Shown here: positions 53,306-63,965 of the stretch, piece by piece
How positions within the stretch are numbered: position 1 is the stretch's first letter
Layout of the letters: every line of letters starts with the position of its first letter
Assembly: GCF_014137865.1 (NCBI RefSeq)
Contig: NZ_JACGWU010000006.1
Span: 62,001 to 126,000 of the forward strand
Direction of reading: 5' to 3'
From: Alpinimonas psychrophila
GTDB lineage: Bacteria > Actinomycetota > Actinomycetes > Actinomycetales > Microbacteriaceae
Length of the DNA: 64,000 nt
Program-made: the position numbers and the translations under genes
Notes under the pieces: generated by a model
Databases searched by the model: none
The model's input: the letters and a program-made list of their open reading frames with translations, nothing else
Told to the model about the DNA's origin: nothing

Positions 53306-53842
53306 ATGACGACAACTTCGGCAGGTTCTTCGCCCGTATCTCGGGCGGAATCCGCGCCCGAAACCACGGCATCGGCTGCGGGCTTCACCCCGCGCAAGCT
53401 GTATCGCATGCTTGCCATCGCCGAAGCCATTACGTGGACTCTGCTCATCGCCGGGTTAATTCTGCGTGCTACCGTTAATCTAGACGCCACCTTGTTCACC
53501 ACGATTGGTGCCGTGCACGGATTCGTGTTCATCTCCTATGGAGCAACCGCCATTTTGGTCGCGATCAACCAGCGCTGGCACTTCGGGCTGGGCCTGTTGG
53601 CGGTCGTGACGGCGATCATTCCTTATGCCACGATTCCGTTTGAACTCGTGATGGAACGTCGGGGGCTGCTGACCGGAGCATGGCGCCTCACGAAGACGGA
53701 TGACCCGCGCGACAACCACTGTTTCGACCGTTTCGTGCGCTGGTTCTTGAACCGGCCGGCGCTATTAGTCTCGGCCATCATTGTCGCCATCGTTCTGGTC
53801 TTCACCATCCTGCTGACGGCCGGGCCTCCCGGCGGTAAGTAG
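53306..53842 (+). CDS. DUF3817 membrane protein
   Basis: The 178-residue protein has a Ser/Ala-rich N-terminus, then a DUF3817 domain (RMLAIAEAITWTLLIAGLILR, then VHGFVFISYGATAILVAINQRWHF) with three helices, and a fourth helix near the C-terminus after RWFLNRPALL. The function is unknown. It sits between purQ and purL, spaced by 11 and 46 bases, and is probably cotranscribed with them. Confidence 0.85.
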   Translation: MTTTSAGSSPVSRAESAPETTASAAGFTPRKLYRMLAIAEAITWTLLIAGLILRATVNLDATLFTTIGAVHGFVFISYGATAILVAINQRWHFGLGLLAVVTAIIPYATIPFELVMERRGLLTGAWRLTKTDDPRDNHCFDRFVRWFLNRPALLVSAIIVAIVLVFTILLTAGPPGGK

Positions 53843-53888
53843 TTTCAGCATCCGAAATGTTTGTCACTAAAGAGAAGGGACGTCACGC

Positions 53889-56180
53889 GTGAGCACCCAC
53901 GTCGCCGACACCGTTGAGAACGCCATTGCTACTCCCGACAAGGAACAGCCCTATGCGGCACTGGGCCTGAAGCCCGATGAGTACGCGCAGATTCGCGAGA
54001 TTCTCGGCCGTCGCCCAACCAGCGGTGAGCTCGCCATGTACTCGGTGATGTGGAGCGAGCACTGCTCGTACAAGTCCAGCAAAATGTACCTTCGACAGTT
54101 TGGCCAGAAGGTCTCTGAGAAGATGAAAGAGAAGCTCATGGTGGGCATGGGCGAGAACGCCGGTGTCGTGGATGTTGGCGAGGGCTGGGCCGTGACATTC
54201 AAGGTGGAGAGCCACAACCACCCCAGCTACATCGAACCATTTCAGGGTGCGGCCACCGGTGTGGGGGGAATCGTGCGCGACATTATTTCGATGGGCGCCC
54301 GCCCCGTAGCGATCATGGATCAGCTGCGTTTTGGCGCCATCGATCACCCCGACACGGCGCGCGTTGTCAACGGTGTCGTGAGCGGAATCAGTTTCTACGG
54401 CAACTGCCTGGGGCTCCCCAACATCGGTGGCGAGACGTATTTTGACTCCGTGTATCAGGGCAACCCGTTGGTCAACGCCCTCTCGGTCGGGGTGCTTCGC
54501 CACGAAGACTTGCACCTCGCCAACGCGTCGGGCGTGGGCAACAAAATTGTTCTGTTCGGAGCGCGCACCGGTGGCGACGGCATTGGTGGAGCATCCATTT
54601 TGGCATCAGACTCGTTCGATGCGGCCGGCCCGACCAAGCGCCCCGCGGTGCAGGTAGGCGACCCCTTTGCTGAGAAGGTTCTCATTGAGTGCTGCCTCGA
54701 GCTCTACCGTTTGGGTCTCGTTGAGGGAATTCAAGACCTCGGTGCCGCCGGAATTTCGTGTGCGACCAGCGAGCTCGCCGCGAACGGTGATGGCGGAATG
54801 ATTGTTCATCTCGAAGAAGTTCTGCTGCGCGACCCGACGTTGACAGCTGAAGAGATTTTGATGTCCGAGAGCCAGGAGCGCATGATGGCGGTCGTGGAGC
54901 CCAGCAAGCTCGACGCGTTCCTCGCGGTTGTTGCCAAGTGGGATGTGGAGACCAGCGTGCTCGGTGAGGTGACTGACACCGGCCGCCTCATCATTCACCA
55001 CTTCGGTGAAGAGATCGTCAACGTTGACCCGAGTACTGTTGCCGTGGATGGCCCCGTTTACGAGCGTCCCGTGGCCTACCCCCTATGGCTCGATGCACTT
55101 CAGAAGGATTCTGCCTCGACTCTGCCGCGGGCTACGTCTGGGGCGGAGCTGCGCGAGCAGGTCATCCGCCTCGTTGCCAGCCCCAACTTGGCCGACAAGA
55201 GTTTTATCACCGACCAGTATGACTATTTCGTCATGGGGAACACTGCACTGAGCTTCCCGGATGACGCCGGCATGATTCGTGTCGACGAGGAATCGGGGCT
55301 GGGCTTTGCCATCGCGACGGATGCCAACGGTCGCTACTGCCAGCTCGACCCGTATGCCGGCGCCCGGCTTGCTCTGGCCGAGGCTTACCGCAACGTTGCG
55401 GTCTCCGGCGCCGTTCCGGTAGCCGTTACCGACTGCTTGAACTTTGGTTCGCCCGAGAACCCCGAGGTCATGTGGCAGTTCAAGCAGGCCGTTGAAGGCC
55501 TGGCCGACGGATGCCTCGAACTCGAGATTCCCGTCACCGGCGGCAACGTCTCCTTCTACAATCAGACCGGCGATCAGCCCATCTTCCCCACCCCCGTGGT
55601 CGGCGTTCTGGGCATCATCGACGACGTCGCGCGCCGCATCCCGAGCGCCTGGCAAGACGAGGGTAACAACATTTACCTGCTGGGCTATACCCGTGATGAA
55701 CTGGATGGGTCGGCCTGGGCCGGCACCATTCACGACCACCTGGGCGGCCTCCCTCCCATCCTCGACCTCTCGACCGAGATGGATCTCGCGGGTTTGCTGC
55801 AAGGTGCCGCTATCGAAAGCCTGGTGCTCTCGGCCCACGACTTGTCCGACGGAGGACTCGCTCAGGCCCTCGCCGAGAGTGTCATGCGGTTCGGCGTCGG
55901 GGCACGCGTGTGGCTCAACGACATCATCGAACGAGATGGCGTGGATGCGACGGCAGCACTCTTCTCGGAGTCGACCGCCCGCGTGCTCGTCTCCGTTGAC
56001 CGCGAAGACGACGTGCGCTTCGTGGGTCTCTGCAACGCGCGCAATTACCCTGTTCTACGCATCGGCGTCACCGACCAGCGCGGTGACGACGCTGTGCTCG
56101 ACGTTCAGGGCCAGTTCATCATCCCGGTCTCGGAGATTCGCGAGCGTAGCAACGAGACCCTGCCCAAGTACTTCGGGTAG
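53889..56180 (+). CDS. purL: FGAM synthase large subunit PurL
   Basis: The 763-residue protein is the short PurL form that needs PurS and Pur[16 protein letters not shown] near residue 52, [20 protein letters not shown] near residue 105, [14 protein letters not shown] near residue 222 and [15 protein letters not shown] near residue 638 are the expected ATP- and substrate-binding blocks. It starts at GTG. A terminator follows at 56241. Confidence 0.96.
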   Translation: MSTHVADTVENAIATPDKEQPYAALGLKPDEYAQIREILGRRPTSGELAMYSVMWSEHCSYKSSKMYLRQFGQKVSEKMKEKLMVGMGENAGVVDVGEGWAVTFKVESHNHPSYIEPFQGAATGVGGIVRDIISMGARPVAIMDQLRFGAIDHPDTARVVNGVVSGISFYGNCLGLPNIGGETYFDSVYQGNPLVNALSVGVLRHEDLHLANASGVGNKIVLFGARTGGDGIGGASILASDSFDAAGPTKRPAVQVGDPFAEKVLIECCLELYRLGLVEGIQDLGAAGISCATSELAANGDGGMIVHLEEVLLRDPTLTAEEILMSESQERMMAVVEPSKLDAFLAVVAKWDVETSVLGEVTDTGRLIIHHFGEEIVNVDPSTVAVDGPVYERPVAYPLWLDALQKDSASTLPRATSGAELREQVIRLVASPNLADKSFITDQYDYFVMGNTALSFPDDAGMIRVDEESGLGFAIATDANGRYCQLDPYAGARLALAEAYRNVAVSGAVPVAVTDCLNFGSPENPEVMWQFKQAVEGLADGCLELEIPVTGGNVSFYNQTGDQPIFPTPVVGVLGIIDDVARRIPSAWQDEGNNIYLLGYTRDELDGSAWAGTIHDHLGGLPPILDLSTEMDLAGLLQGAAIESLVLSAHDLSDGGLAQALAESVMRFGVGARVWLNDIIERDGVDATAALFSESTARVLVSVDREDDVRFVGLCNARNYPVLRIGVTDQRGDDAVLDVQGQFIIPVSEIRERSNETLPKYFG

Positions 56181-56489
56181 TCAGCACGGCCTGCGACTCG
56201 AGTACCTCGCCTGCCCAACAGTTCAGCCGCTCTGTTTAAGAGTGTCCGCCTGGCGGCGGGCCTTCTATGCCCTTTGGTACTTCCTTTTTGATGCCCTTCG
56301 AGTGATTTAACCTGTCCGTGCGACCCTTCGTCAGCCGGCCTTCACCGAGTAGTCAAGTTTCGCGGGGTGCCGACACCGAACCTTCACTGAGTCGTCACCT
56401 TTCGTGGGCTGCAACCCTCCTCAAGCCGCGAAACGTGACTACTCGACGCACGATGTCGTTACTGAAGCCACGAAACGTGACCGGTCGGT
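56181..56489. repeat. Gap after purL with a terminator and a four-copy 19-base repeat in inverted order
   Basis: CCGCC-TGGC-GGCGG (56246-56259) with GCCTTC after it ends the purL transcript and belongs to a block similar to 35245-35296. Then GAGTAGTCAAGTTTCGCGG (56347-56365) and GAGTCGTCACCTTTCGTGG (56389-56407) are direct copies 42 bases apart. CCGCGAAACGTGACTACTC (56426-56444) and CCACGAAACGTGACCGGTC (56468-56486) are inverted copies, again 42 bases apart. The last lies just before the DUF559 stop. Confidence 0.8.
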
Positions 56490-57455
56490 TCATCGTCCCC
56501 GGTGCGCGGCATCCGCCAATGCCTCGCGGATGAGAGCTGCCAAGACCGTCGGGCTCGCCATGTGTTTTAGATTGATGCGGATCACCCTCCACCCTTCCCT
56601 CGTAATCCGCTCAAGCCTGTCGATGTCGATGTAGTACTGGGCACGGTTAGTGCGATGTTGATCGCCGTCGTACTCGAGGACGAGGTTGTACTCGGGATAG
56701 GCCAAATCAGCATGAGCAACTACGCGACCCGCGCGACTCCGTATGGGGACATTAATCATGGGTTCGGGCATCCCTGCCCTCACAATGAGGAGGCGCAGCA
56801 TTGTTTCCCGTGCGGAATCTGTGCGCTCCCTCACGAAAACCAGGGCGGCCTGAAGCTGTCGGAAGCCACGCTGGCCGTGCCAACCGTCAACCGCTGCGAT
56901 CAATTCTGTCACTGTCACTCGAGGCGCCTTGCGCGAGAGAAGTCCATCAGCAACGATTACCAGGTCATCCAGACTCATCATGGATCCGAGCTGGCGCAAG
57001 GTTGCAAGCGGTGTCGTAACTCGAAGATTGCCGAGCATAAAGGTGTCGGGGGTCCCAGTGTGTCCACGGATGTAACGCCCACGAGGTGCCCGTTGGGACG
57101 GCTTTGTTGTGACGTGAAGTTCACACCGTTCCCGTAATCCCAGCGGGAGCCGCAGTCCCAACAGTACGGCCGCGGTCGAATGACTGAAGCAATGGCTTAA
57201 AGACATCTTTGTCGCGTAGGCCTGCGCCAGTGAAGTAACGTCCTTTCCCCATCCCCGAGGGACAATCACGCCGTGGAAGATGTGTTCAAGATCGGCCGCA
57301 CGCAGGCGAGCAGGTGTGATCCCCAACTCAAGACCTGCTCGAGCAACATAAGGTTGGCCGCGAAGCGAGACGGGCAATGGGACGGCGGAATCTCTCCGTG
57401 ATGACATGGGTCGAGCCTGCGGGACATAACGCGGATGCCGTGGTCCCTCCATCAC
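56490..57455 (-). CDS. DUF559-type protein (Vsr-like endonuclease fold)
   Basis: The 321-residue protein ends in a domain typical of DUF559 proteins: VVAHADLAYPEYNLVLEYDG followed by DQHRTNRAQYYIDIDRLERI and GWRVIRI, giving the D...E-x-D-x-x-H pattern of Vsr-like nuclease folds. The N-terminal two thirds resembles the AbiEi-like region often fused to this domain (LSHCFSHSTAAVLLGLRLP and RVTTPLATLRQLG). Activity has not been shown for the group as far as I know. The start may be one of several Met codons. It stands alone beside the four-copy repeat. Confidence 0.75.
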   Translation of the reverse strand: MMEGPRHPRYVPQARPMSSRRDSAVPLPVSLRGQPYVARAGLELGITPARLRAADLEHIFHGVIVPRGWGKDVTSLAQAYATKMSLSHCFSHSTAAVLLGLRLPLGLRERCELHVTTKPSQRAPRGRYIRGHTGTPDTFMLGNLRVTTPLATLRQLGSMMSLDDLVIVADGLLSRKAPRVTVTELIAAVDGWHGQRGFRQLQAALVFVRERTDSARETMLRLLIVRAGMPEPMINVPIRSRAGRVVAHADLAYPEYNLVLEYDGDQHRTNRAQYYIDIDRLERITREGWRVIRINLKHMASPTVLAALIREALADAAHRGR

Positions 57456-57590
57456 AACTGTGGAGATTTACTGGGATGCCCAGCACTGCAGGAGAGGAGG
57501 CCGACGGTTTGCCCTGCCAGATGGCAGACAAGGCCAACGGCTCACCCCAGAGGCAACAGAGGCAACGACGACAGGTCCCTGCTGGAGGTG

Positions 57591-57914
57591 TTACTCCGCG
57601 TCGGCGGCCAGACGCTCATGGTGGTGAATGACCTCGGAAACCACGAAGTTGAACCACTTCTCGGCGAAGGCGGGGTCGAGGTTAGCGTCTTCGGCGAGAG
57701 CCCGAAGGCGGGCGACCTGGCGGGCCTCGCGCGCAGGGTCGGAAGCCGGCAGATCGTGCGTCGCCTTGAGGCGGCCCACCTGTTGAGTGAACTTGAACCG
57801 CTCGGCCAGCATGTGAATCAGCGCGGCATCAATGTTGTCGATACTTTGACGGATGCTCACAAGCTCGGCCATCACAGCGGGGTCAATGCTCGGGGAGGAG
57901 TTCTCTGCAACCAT
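57591..57914 (-). CDS. AroQ-type chorismate mutase
   Basis: The 107-residue protein has the all-helical AroQ pattern: LVSIRQSIDNIDAALIHML with the active-site Arg, RFKFTQQVGRLKATHDLPAS with the Lys, and a third helix with SEVIHHHERL. It converts chorismate to prephenate for phenylalanine and tyrosine synthesis. It stands between the DUF559 and EamA genes, with 87 bases to the latter. Confidence 0.92.
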   Translation of the reverse strand: MVAENSSPSIDPAVMAELVSIRQSIDNIDAALIHMLAERFKFTQQVGRLKATHDLPASDPAREARQVARLRALAEDANLDPAFAEKWFNFVVSEVIHHHERLAADAE

Positions 57915-58001
57915 GGTGCAAGATTACCGCAGAGGTCGGCTCGACACAGGAGGGCGAACGAGCAGGTCGCAGCAGTGGGCTGCTCAACCGCGGAGCTGCA
58001 T

Positions 58002-58907
58002 CTAACGCGGGCGGCGCAAAAGCGACCGCTGACGCATCACGAGAATTCCGATGATGGCAATGGCCGCCCCAACGGGCTCGTTCCACGACAGGGTCTCGCC
58101 CAAGATCAGCACACCGAGCGCCACCCCGATAATGGGAGTCAGGTACGTGACCGTGGAATTCCGCGTCGGGCCCCACGCGCGCATCACGTTGATGTTCCAC
58201 AGGAACGCAATGCCGGTTCCGAAGATGCCGAGGGCGAGCATGCTGAGCACGATCCAACCGTTTAACGCGAGCGGCCCGGGCACCAAAACGGGACTCAACA
58301 CGAGCATCAAAACGGCAGCCGTGCCGACCTGTCCGAAGGCAACCATGGGGGCCGAGATCCCGCGCGGGGTGACGAACTTTCGCAGATATCCGCTGGTGAA
58401 TCCGTAACAAACAGTGGCCAAGATGGCTGCGAGTTGCCCCCAGAGGCTAGCGCCCAGAAGGTCGCCATTCCAGGGAGAAATGATGACAAAGACTCCGACG
58501 AGACCGATCAGGATTCCATAAATCTGGTTGCGGGTGAGCTTCTCAACGTGGAAGGCAAACGTCACCATGAGCGCCGTGGTGATCGGCGTGATGCCGTTGA
58601 AGATACTGGCCAATGCCGAGGAGATGTGCTGTTCAGCCCATGCCCAGAGCAGGAACGGAACAGCGACACCGGTCAGGCCGGCAACAGTCAAGTGGCCCCA
58701 GAGTTTGAGATCGCGCGGCAGGCGTTCGCGCATAAAGAGCACGATGATCCCCATCGTCAGCGCCCCGATAAGGATGCGCGCCCACGCGACTTGCCCCCAC
58801 GTCATGCCGTCGAGGGCAACCTTCATGAAGAGAAAACTCGCCCCCCACGCGAAGGCCATGCCGATAAATTGCAGGGTAACTTTTATCGACGAGCCTTGTG
58901 GAATCAT
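58002..58907 (-). CDS. EamA/DMT-family transporter
   Basis: The 301-residue protein has ten hydrophobic segments and two EamA repeats, with GMAFAWGASFLFMKVALDG at the start and YLTPIIGVALGVLILGETLSWNEPVGA in the second repeat. It is a probable metabolite exporter of unknown cargo. The ATG lies directly beside the purA stop, so it is likely read from the purA promoter. Confidence 0.88.
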   Translation of the reverse strand: MIPQGSSIKVTLQFIGMAFAWGASFLFMKVALDGMTWGQVAWARILIGALTMGIIVLFMRERLPRDLKLWGHLTVAGLTGVAVPFLLWAWAEQHISSALASIFNGITPITTALMVTFAFHVEKLTRNQIYGILIGLVGVFVIISPWNGDLLGASLWGQLAAILATVCYGFTSGYLRKFVTPRGISAPMVAFGQVGTAAVLMLVLSPVLVPGPLALNGWIVLSMLALGIFGTGIAFLWNINVMRAWGPTRNSTVTYLTPIIGVALGVLILGETLSWNEPVGAAIAIIGILVMRQRSLLRRPR

Positions 58908-60191
58908 TTAAACGAGGTCGTGCAACACGACGATGGCATCGCGGCCGGGGCCCACGCCGATCGCCGAAATGCGAGCGCCGCTCATGCCTTCAAGCGCGCG
59001 AACATAGCTCTGCGCCGTCGCAGGCAGGTCGGCGAAGGTGCGCACGCCCGTAATGTCTTCACTCCAGCCGGGGAACATCTCGTAGATGGGCTTGGCGTGG
59101 TGGAAGTCCGTCTGAGACACAGGCATCTCCTCCACGCGAACGCCGTCAACCTCGTAGGCCACACACACTGGAATCTCGGCAAGGCCGGTCAGAACATCCA
59201 GCTTGGTGAGAACGAAGTCGGTGACACCGTTGATGCGCGAGGTGTAGCGCGCGATGGGCGCGTCGTACCAGCCGCAGCGGCGGGGACGACCGGTGGTCGT
59301 TCCAAACTCAAATCCTGCCGCGCGCAAGAACTCTCCCGACTCATCGAAAAGTTCGGTAGGGAACGGGCCGGAGCCAACGCGCGTCGTATACGCCTTGATG
59401 ACGGCGATCACGCGCTTGATCCGGTTGGGGCCAATACCCGAACCCGTGGCCGCGCCGCCACTGGTGGCCGAGGATGACGTGACGAAGGGGTACGTCCCGT
59501 GGTCAATGTCGAGCATGGTGGCCTGGCCTCCCTCGAAGAGCACAATCTTGCCGGCATCCAGAGCGTGGTTCAACTCGAGCGCGGTGTCGGCCACCATCGG
59601 CCGCAGCCGATCGGCGTACGAGAGGAGCTCGGCAACGACAGCATCCGCGTCAATGGCACGGCGGTTATAGATTTTGACCAGCAGATGGTTCTTGATGTCG
59701 AGGGCGCTCTCTACTTTCTGGCGAAGAATTCCCTCGTCAAAAATATCTTGAATCCGGATGCCCACACGGTTGATTTTGTCAGCGTAGGCCGGGCCAATAC
59801 CGCGACCGGTAGTCCCTATTTGGCGCTTACCGAGAAAACGCTCGGTGACCTTATCGAGGGTGCGGTGGTACTGCGTAATGACATGCGCGTTGGCGCTGAC
59901 GCGAAGACGCGAGACGTCGATGCCGCGGGAGGTCAGGGCATCCAGTTCGCTGAAAAGAACCTCGATATCGACAACAACACCGTTGGCAATAATGGGGGTA
60001 ACACCGGGGGTCAGGATGCCCGAGGGCAGCAGGTGCAACGCGTACTTTTCGTTGCCGACAACAACGGTGTGGCCGGCGTTGTTGCCGCCATTGAACTTGA
60101 CGACATAGTCGATGCGGGAGGCCAAAAGATCAGTGGCTTTACCCTTACCTTCGTCGCCCCACTGAGCACCGATCAAGACGATTGCTGGCAT
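58908..60191 (-). CDS. purA: Adenylosuccinate synthetase
   Basis: The 427-residue protein has [20 protein letters not shown] at the N-terminus, with the GDEGKGK GTP loop, [29 protein letters not shown] near residue 130 and the switch loop GSGIGPNRI region. It makes adenylosuccinate from IMP and aspartate. The start at 60191 follows AAGGGGA by 6 bases; an upstream ATG at 60221 precedes that site. Confidence 0.96.
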   Translation of the reverse strand: MPAIVLIGAQWGDEGKGKATDLLASRIDYVVKFNGGNNAGHTVVVGNEKYALHLLPSGILTPGVTPIIANGVVVDIEVLFSELDALTSRGIDVSRLRVSANAHVITQYHRTLDKVTERFLGKRQIGTTGRGIGPAYADKINRVGIRIQDIFDEGILRQKVESALDIKNHLLVKIYNRRAIDADAVVAELLSYADRLRPMVADTALELNHALDAGKIVLFEGGQATMLDIDHGTYPFVTSSSATSGGAATGSGIGPNRIKRVIAVIKAYTTRVGSGPFPTELFDESGEFLRAAGFEFGTTTGRPRRCGWYDAPIARYTSRINGVTDFVLTKLDVLTGLAEIPVCVAYEVDGVRVEEMPVSQTDFHHAKPIYEMFPGWSEDITGVRTFADLPATAQSYVRALEGMSGARISAIGVGPGRDAIVVLHDLV

Positions 60192-60376
60192 GACATTCCC
60201 CTTACAGAAAAAGTGCGGCAAGCGAGTGAAACGCGCTACCAGTACCTCATTCTATCCAGTCGTGTGGGCGGGCGCGAAGTGTGACGGTCAGTGGAGAAAT
60301 TGCCCTGATTCGAACTTCTCAACGTCAGACCAACATGTTAGATTTATTTTGAGGAAGATACACAGGGGTAGAAAAA

Positions 60377-62329
60377 ATGTATAGGAGCGACTCCTATCGG
60401 GGGAGCCAATTTGTTGCGCGCGTTTTCGCCGCAAGCATAATTGTGACCTTATTATCACTTGGCCTGCTGACGGGAGCATCAGCCCAGGGCTTGGACGGGC
60501 CAACTGCCGCCAGCAACGCAGAGCAGACGTTGACCTTCACCTCCACCCTGACGGCTGTCGGCCACGCCGGCCGAGGAGAGACCACGCTTCCCATTCCGGC
60601 AGGGTTGACACCCTTATTACTCACGGGCCAGATCACAGGCGTGTCCACCGGCAGCGGCACCGTCACGGTTGCAGTTGGCTCAGTCGCGACAAGCGTTTCG
60701 CTTCGATCCGGGGGAGCCATCAGCCTCGTTTTGACCCCCGACATGGTGATCAATTCGAGCATCACCGTCACACTCACGAATGACATCAACCCGAATGTCG
60801 GCGAGACTTGCAGCGCCGACTCCACATCGATTGCAACGTTTGCGGACATAAGCGTCCTCACGACAGGCTCCGAAGATGCCCCCTCAACCGTGGCAGGGTT
60901 CTTCGCTCCCAGCGTCACGTCAATTACCGTCGTGAGTGCAGATGTGGCAAACCCGCTCGTCAATGAAGCGGTGTTGGCTGCCGTAGGTAGCCTTTCGTCA
61001 CGATTCGATCGCAACACCATGATTAGTGCCTCGACGCTACCCGAGTTTGTTCCCAAGATCGGGGCCGGAGCTCGGACCGTCATGATTGAGGCAAACAATG
61101 AAAAGACCGTTCACGCCGATATCAGCAGTCAATTTCCCGCAACAATGACACTGTCGGGGCCAGCCAAAGACCTCCCCTTGGCGGCGGCGGCTCTCGGCTC
61201 AACTAGGCTCGGCCTTGCCGGTTCCAACGCCGTGACCGACCTGATTCAAACAGGAAATGCCGCAACGCAACTCAGCTTCAGTCTTGCCGACCTCGGCGCA
61301 GCCCAGCCGGTCCTGGCGGGAATAGGCCGCATGACCTATTCCACCACGCTCAGCCAGTCGCGATTTGGCGGACCAATGAGGGCTCATTCCGTGCACTTGG
61401 AAGGGGGGACCACGCCCACTCCCACTGGAGGCATTGTGAATGTCTCCGTTCTGTGGAATGACCAAATCGTCAACTCTCAGATCATCGCCAATTCAGATAA
61501 ATGGATCGTTGATCTCACGATTGATTCGACCCTCGTCAAGCGCGACAACACACTCGAAGTGCGCCTCGATGCCCTGCCCCCCGGCGACTTCTGCGACGCA
61601 ACTGCATTTCCCGCTGAGCTCGACATCAACGGCGCTGCAAGTATCGTCACCGGGTTTCCCGGGCAGAGCCTCACGCCTGGATTCGAGCGCTTTCCTCAGA
61701 CACTGGGCACCCGTCTCCCCGTCACTTTCGGCACTGGCGTTGTCACCCCTGCAATGCTCGAGCAGGCAGCCCAATTGGTCTCGGCCCTCCAGCAGGCATC
61801 CGTGCCGCAACTCAGTGTGACTCTGGTAGATTTCTCAACCTTCATCAACGCCAGCTATCCCGGGGTTGTCGTCGGTGCAACGCCGGCCGACTCTGAAGCT
61901 CTCGCCTCTCCCCTTCGTTTTGCGCCGTGGCGATCCGTTGATAGTTCTGGCACCGCTTTCTCCGTGACCGTCGAGGGGCCATTTGCCGCCCTCGAAGCCT
62001 TTACGACGCGGGGGCGAGACCTGCTCATGCTCGGAGCGACCGACGCGACAACCTCCACGGGTTCCCTTGAGACGCGTCTTGCAAATGCCGCCAACGCTGC
62101 CCCCTTCGGGTTCTTCGTACTGACCGGCGATCTGCTCGTGGCCGAACCGGGGCAGCCAGATCTTGCCCTGAATACGTCGTCGCTCGTTCCTCAGGACCAA
62201 GTCACATCAGGTGTCCCTATTCCGATCTGGATCTACATCGCGGCGGGCGTTCTCATTCTTGTCATTGTTTTTCGCTTGATTGCCCTCCGCAAGCGGAAAC
62301 AGCGCATAAAGTCCGGCATTGCTTCGTGA
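60377..62329 (+). CDS. BcsB-like exported protein with a C-terminal membrane anchor
   Basis: The 650-residue protein has a signal peptide (hydrophobic stretch near residues 14-36 ending GASAQG), a long beta-rich extracellular part with two Cys residues about 260 apart (GETCSAD and GDFCDAT), and a single C-terminal helix (IYIAAGVLILVIVFRLIAL) followed by basic residues. The arrangement and the LEVRLDALPPGDFCDAT segment resemble BcsB, the partner of cellulose synthase, as found in Gram-positive polysaccharide loci. Identity is not certain. It begins a rightward operon with a glycosyltransferase; AGGGG lies 9 bases before the ATG. Confidence 0.6.
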   Translation: MYRSDSYRGSQFVARVFAASIIVTLLSLGLLTGASAQGLDGPTAASNAEQTLTFTSTLTAVGHAGRGETTLPIPAGLTPLLLTGQITGVSTGSGTVTVAVGSVATSVSLRSGGAISLVLTPDMVINSSITVTLTNDINPNVGETCSADSTSIATFADISVLTTGSEDAPSTVAGFFAPSVTSITVVSADVANPLVNEAVLAAVGSLSSRFDRNTMISASTLPEFVPKIGAGARTVMIEANNEKTVHADISSQFPATMTLSGPAKDLPLAAAALGSTRLGLAGSNAVTDLIQTGNAATQLSFSLADLGAAQPVLAGIGRMTYSTTLSQSRFGGPMRAHSVHLEGGTTPTPTGGIVNVSVLWNDQIVNSQIIANSDKWIVDLTIDSTLVKRDNTLEVRLDALPPGDFCDATAFPAELDINGAASIVTGFPGQSLTPGFERFPQTLGTRLPVTFGTGVVTPAMLEQAAQLVSALQQASVPQLSVTLVDFSTFINASYPGVVVGATPADSEALASPLRFAPWRSVDSSGTAFSVTVEGPFAALEAFTTRGRDLLMLGATDATTSTGSLETRLANAANAAPFGFFVLTGDLLVAEPGQPDLALNTSSLVPQDQVTSGVPIPIWIYIAAGVLILVIVFRLIALRKRKQRIKSGIAS

Positions 62330-63965
62330 GGCTGGGGCTCCCGTCGCAGTCCCTGTGGTCGACAGCGACGTTGTAGAGGACTCCCCCCCTCAAGCGGGAC
62401 AACGCATTCGTGGAACCATCGTGGTTGCCGGCCTTGCCCTCGTCGTCGGCGTGATGAGCTCGGCATTCATGTTTCATCAGGACTGGCTGTTGCTCTATTC
62501 CGACGCCCAGTCACACCTCACAATTGCCCGACGTATCTTCGACTCTAAGGAGCCTGGATTCGCGCAAATAGGCACGGTCTGGCTTCCTTTTCCACACCTT
62601 CTCCTCCTTCCGCTCGTCGCCTCCTACACGCTGTGGCACACGGGGCTGGCAGCGGCAATTCTGGGCACGGGCTGTCTTGCAGTCTCGGCAGCGGCCCTCT
62701 GGCGCATCACCGCACGCGTGGGTTTTCCTTCCGCAGCGCGGTGGGTCACCGTCGCGGTTTTCGTTTTCAACCCCTCAATTTTGTACCTCTACACGGTGGC
62801 CCTGACCGAACCGGTGCTCATCGCGTGCCTCCTTGCCGCCATTGCCGGGCTCTCCGGATGGATTTTTGCTCGGCCAACGTATTCCCCTGGACAACTCGCC
62901 ATTACTGCCGGCATTCCTTCCGCCGCCGCCATTCTGACCCGGTATGAGGGCTGGGCCTTCGTCTTCGTGGGCGTCCTGTTTGTCATCATTGCCTCATGGC
63001 GGCGCTGGCGGTCAGCCAAACACACGCTGGTCTTGGTGGGTTTCTACCTCGCTGTGCCCGCCGCCGCAGTCATCTGGTGGCTGTCATTCAACTGGATTGT
63101 TTTTGGGTCACCACTCGAGTTCGCCAAAGGTATCTACTCGGCTGCCGCCCAACAGCAAACCCTTGCCGTCGCCGGGCTCCTCCCGACACAGGGCAACCTT
63201 GCCCTCTCGCTCGAAACGTACGACTGGAGCATCGTAGGTTTCATGGGAATACCGATGCTGGTATTAGCCGGGTTCGGTGCCATTGTCGTCTTCATCTCGC
63301 GGGGACTGTCAACAACATCCCTCATAATTTGGATGCCCGGCTTCATATATCCGTTTGCCATTCTCAGCCTCTACCTTGGGCAGACCGCGATTCGAAATGG
63401 CCACTCCCTCCCTCCTGGCCTCTTCAACATTCGATTCGCTGCCGGCCTCACACCGCTTATTGCCCTTCTCGTTGGCGCCCTTGTCGCCTATGTCTTCAGC
63501 CGTTCAATGCCCGCCGGGTGGGCCTTGACAGCCATCGCTCTGGCCACCACGGCCGGCTTCACTGCCTGGTCCTATACGGTCCCCTTGGCACGCATTGATG
63601 TCATTCGTGAAGGTATTTCGACAACGCAGAGCGGGTCGGATTCCTCGGCGGCCACGGCATGGCTGGCTGCCCACGTCAAAGGCGGGGATGTGCTGATCGA
63701 CGAGGGTGCCAACCCCGTTTTGATGCAACTCGACGTGCCCCTGAGTCAGGTCTACGCGCGTTTCACTGGCTCAAGTTTTGATCGAGCCTTGTCATCACCG
63801 GCCGAGTATGTGACCTGGGTTTACGTCAATACAGAAAACCCCTCGGACCTGGTGTGGAAGGCCGTGAAAAATGATCCGGGATTCCTGTCTCGGTTCGCCC
63901 TCGTCTATGAATCCGGTCCGATTCGAATCTACGAGCTCACAAGCTCCCTCGAAGGTAGCCGATGA
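62319..63965 (+). CDS. GT-C-type membrane glycosyltransferase
   Basis: The 548-residue protein has about ten membrane helices. SDAQSHLTIARRIFD near residue 68 lies in the first external loop, where GT-C enzymes carry their catalytic acid, and TRYEGWAFV near residue 208 is another family mark. A soluble C-terminal domain of about 110 residues follows. Such enzymes move sugars from polyprenyl carriers. The TTG at 62319 overlaps the BcsB-like stop by 11 bases; GTG 62355 is an alternative start. Its stop overlaps the next gene's ATG. Confidence 0.75.
   Translation: MLREAGAPVAVPVVDSDVVEDSPPQAGQRIRGTIVVAGLALVVGVMSSAFMFHQDWLLLYSDAQSHLTIARRIFDSKEPGFAQIGTVWLPFPHLLLLPLVASYTLWHTGLAAAILGTGCLAVSAAALWRITARVGFPSAARWVTVAVFVFNPSILYLYTVALTEPVLIACLLAAIAGLSGWIFARPTYSPGQLAITAGIPSAAAILTRYEGWAFVFVGVLFVIIASWRRWRSAKHTLVLVGFYLAVPAAAVIWWLSFNWIVFGSPLEFAKGIYSAAAQQQTLAVAGLLPTQGNLALSLETYDWSIVGFMGIPMLVLAGFGAIVVFISRGLSTTSLIIWMPGFIYPFAILSLYLGQTAIRNGHSLPPGLFNIRFAAGLTPLIALLVGALVAYVFSRSMPAGWALTAIALATTAGFTAWSYTVPLARIDVIREGISTTQSGSDSSAATAWLAAHVKGGDVLIDEGANPVLMQLDVPLSQVYARFTGSSFDRALSSPAEYVTWVYVNTENPSDLVWKAVKNDPGFLSRFALVYESGPIRIYELTSSLEGSR

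Noticed and set aside
56347-56486. A CRISPR array in the four-copy repeat
   Set aside because: Only four copies, two of them inverted, and no cas genes nearby.
56318-56634. Short plus-strand open frames over the four-copy repeat
   Set aside because: They arise from the repeats and from the antisense of the DUF559 C-terminus.
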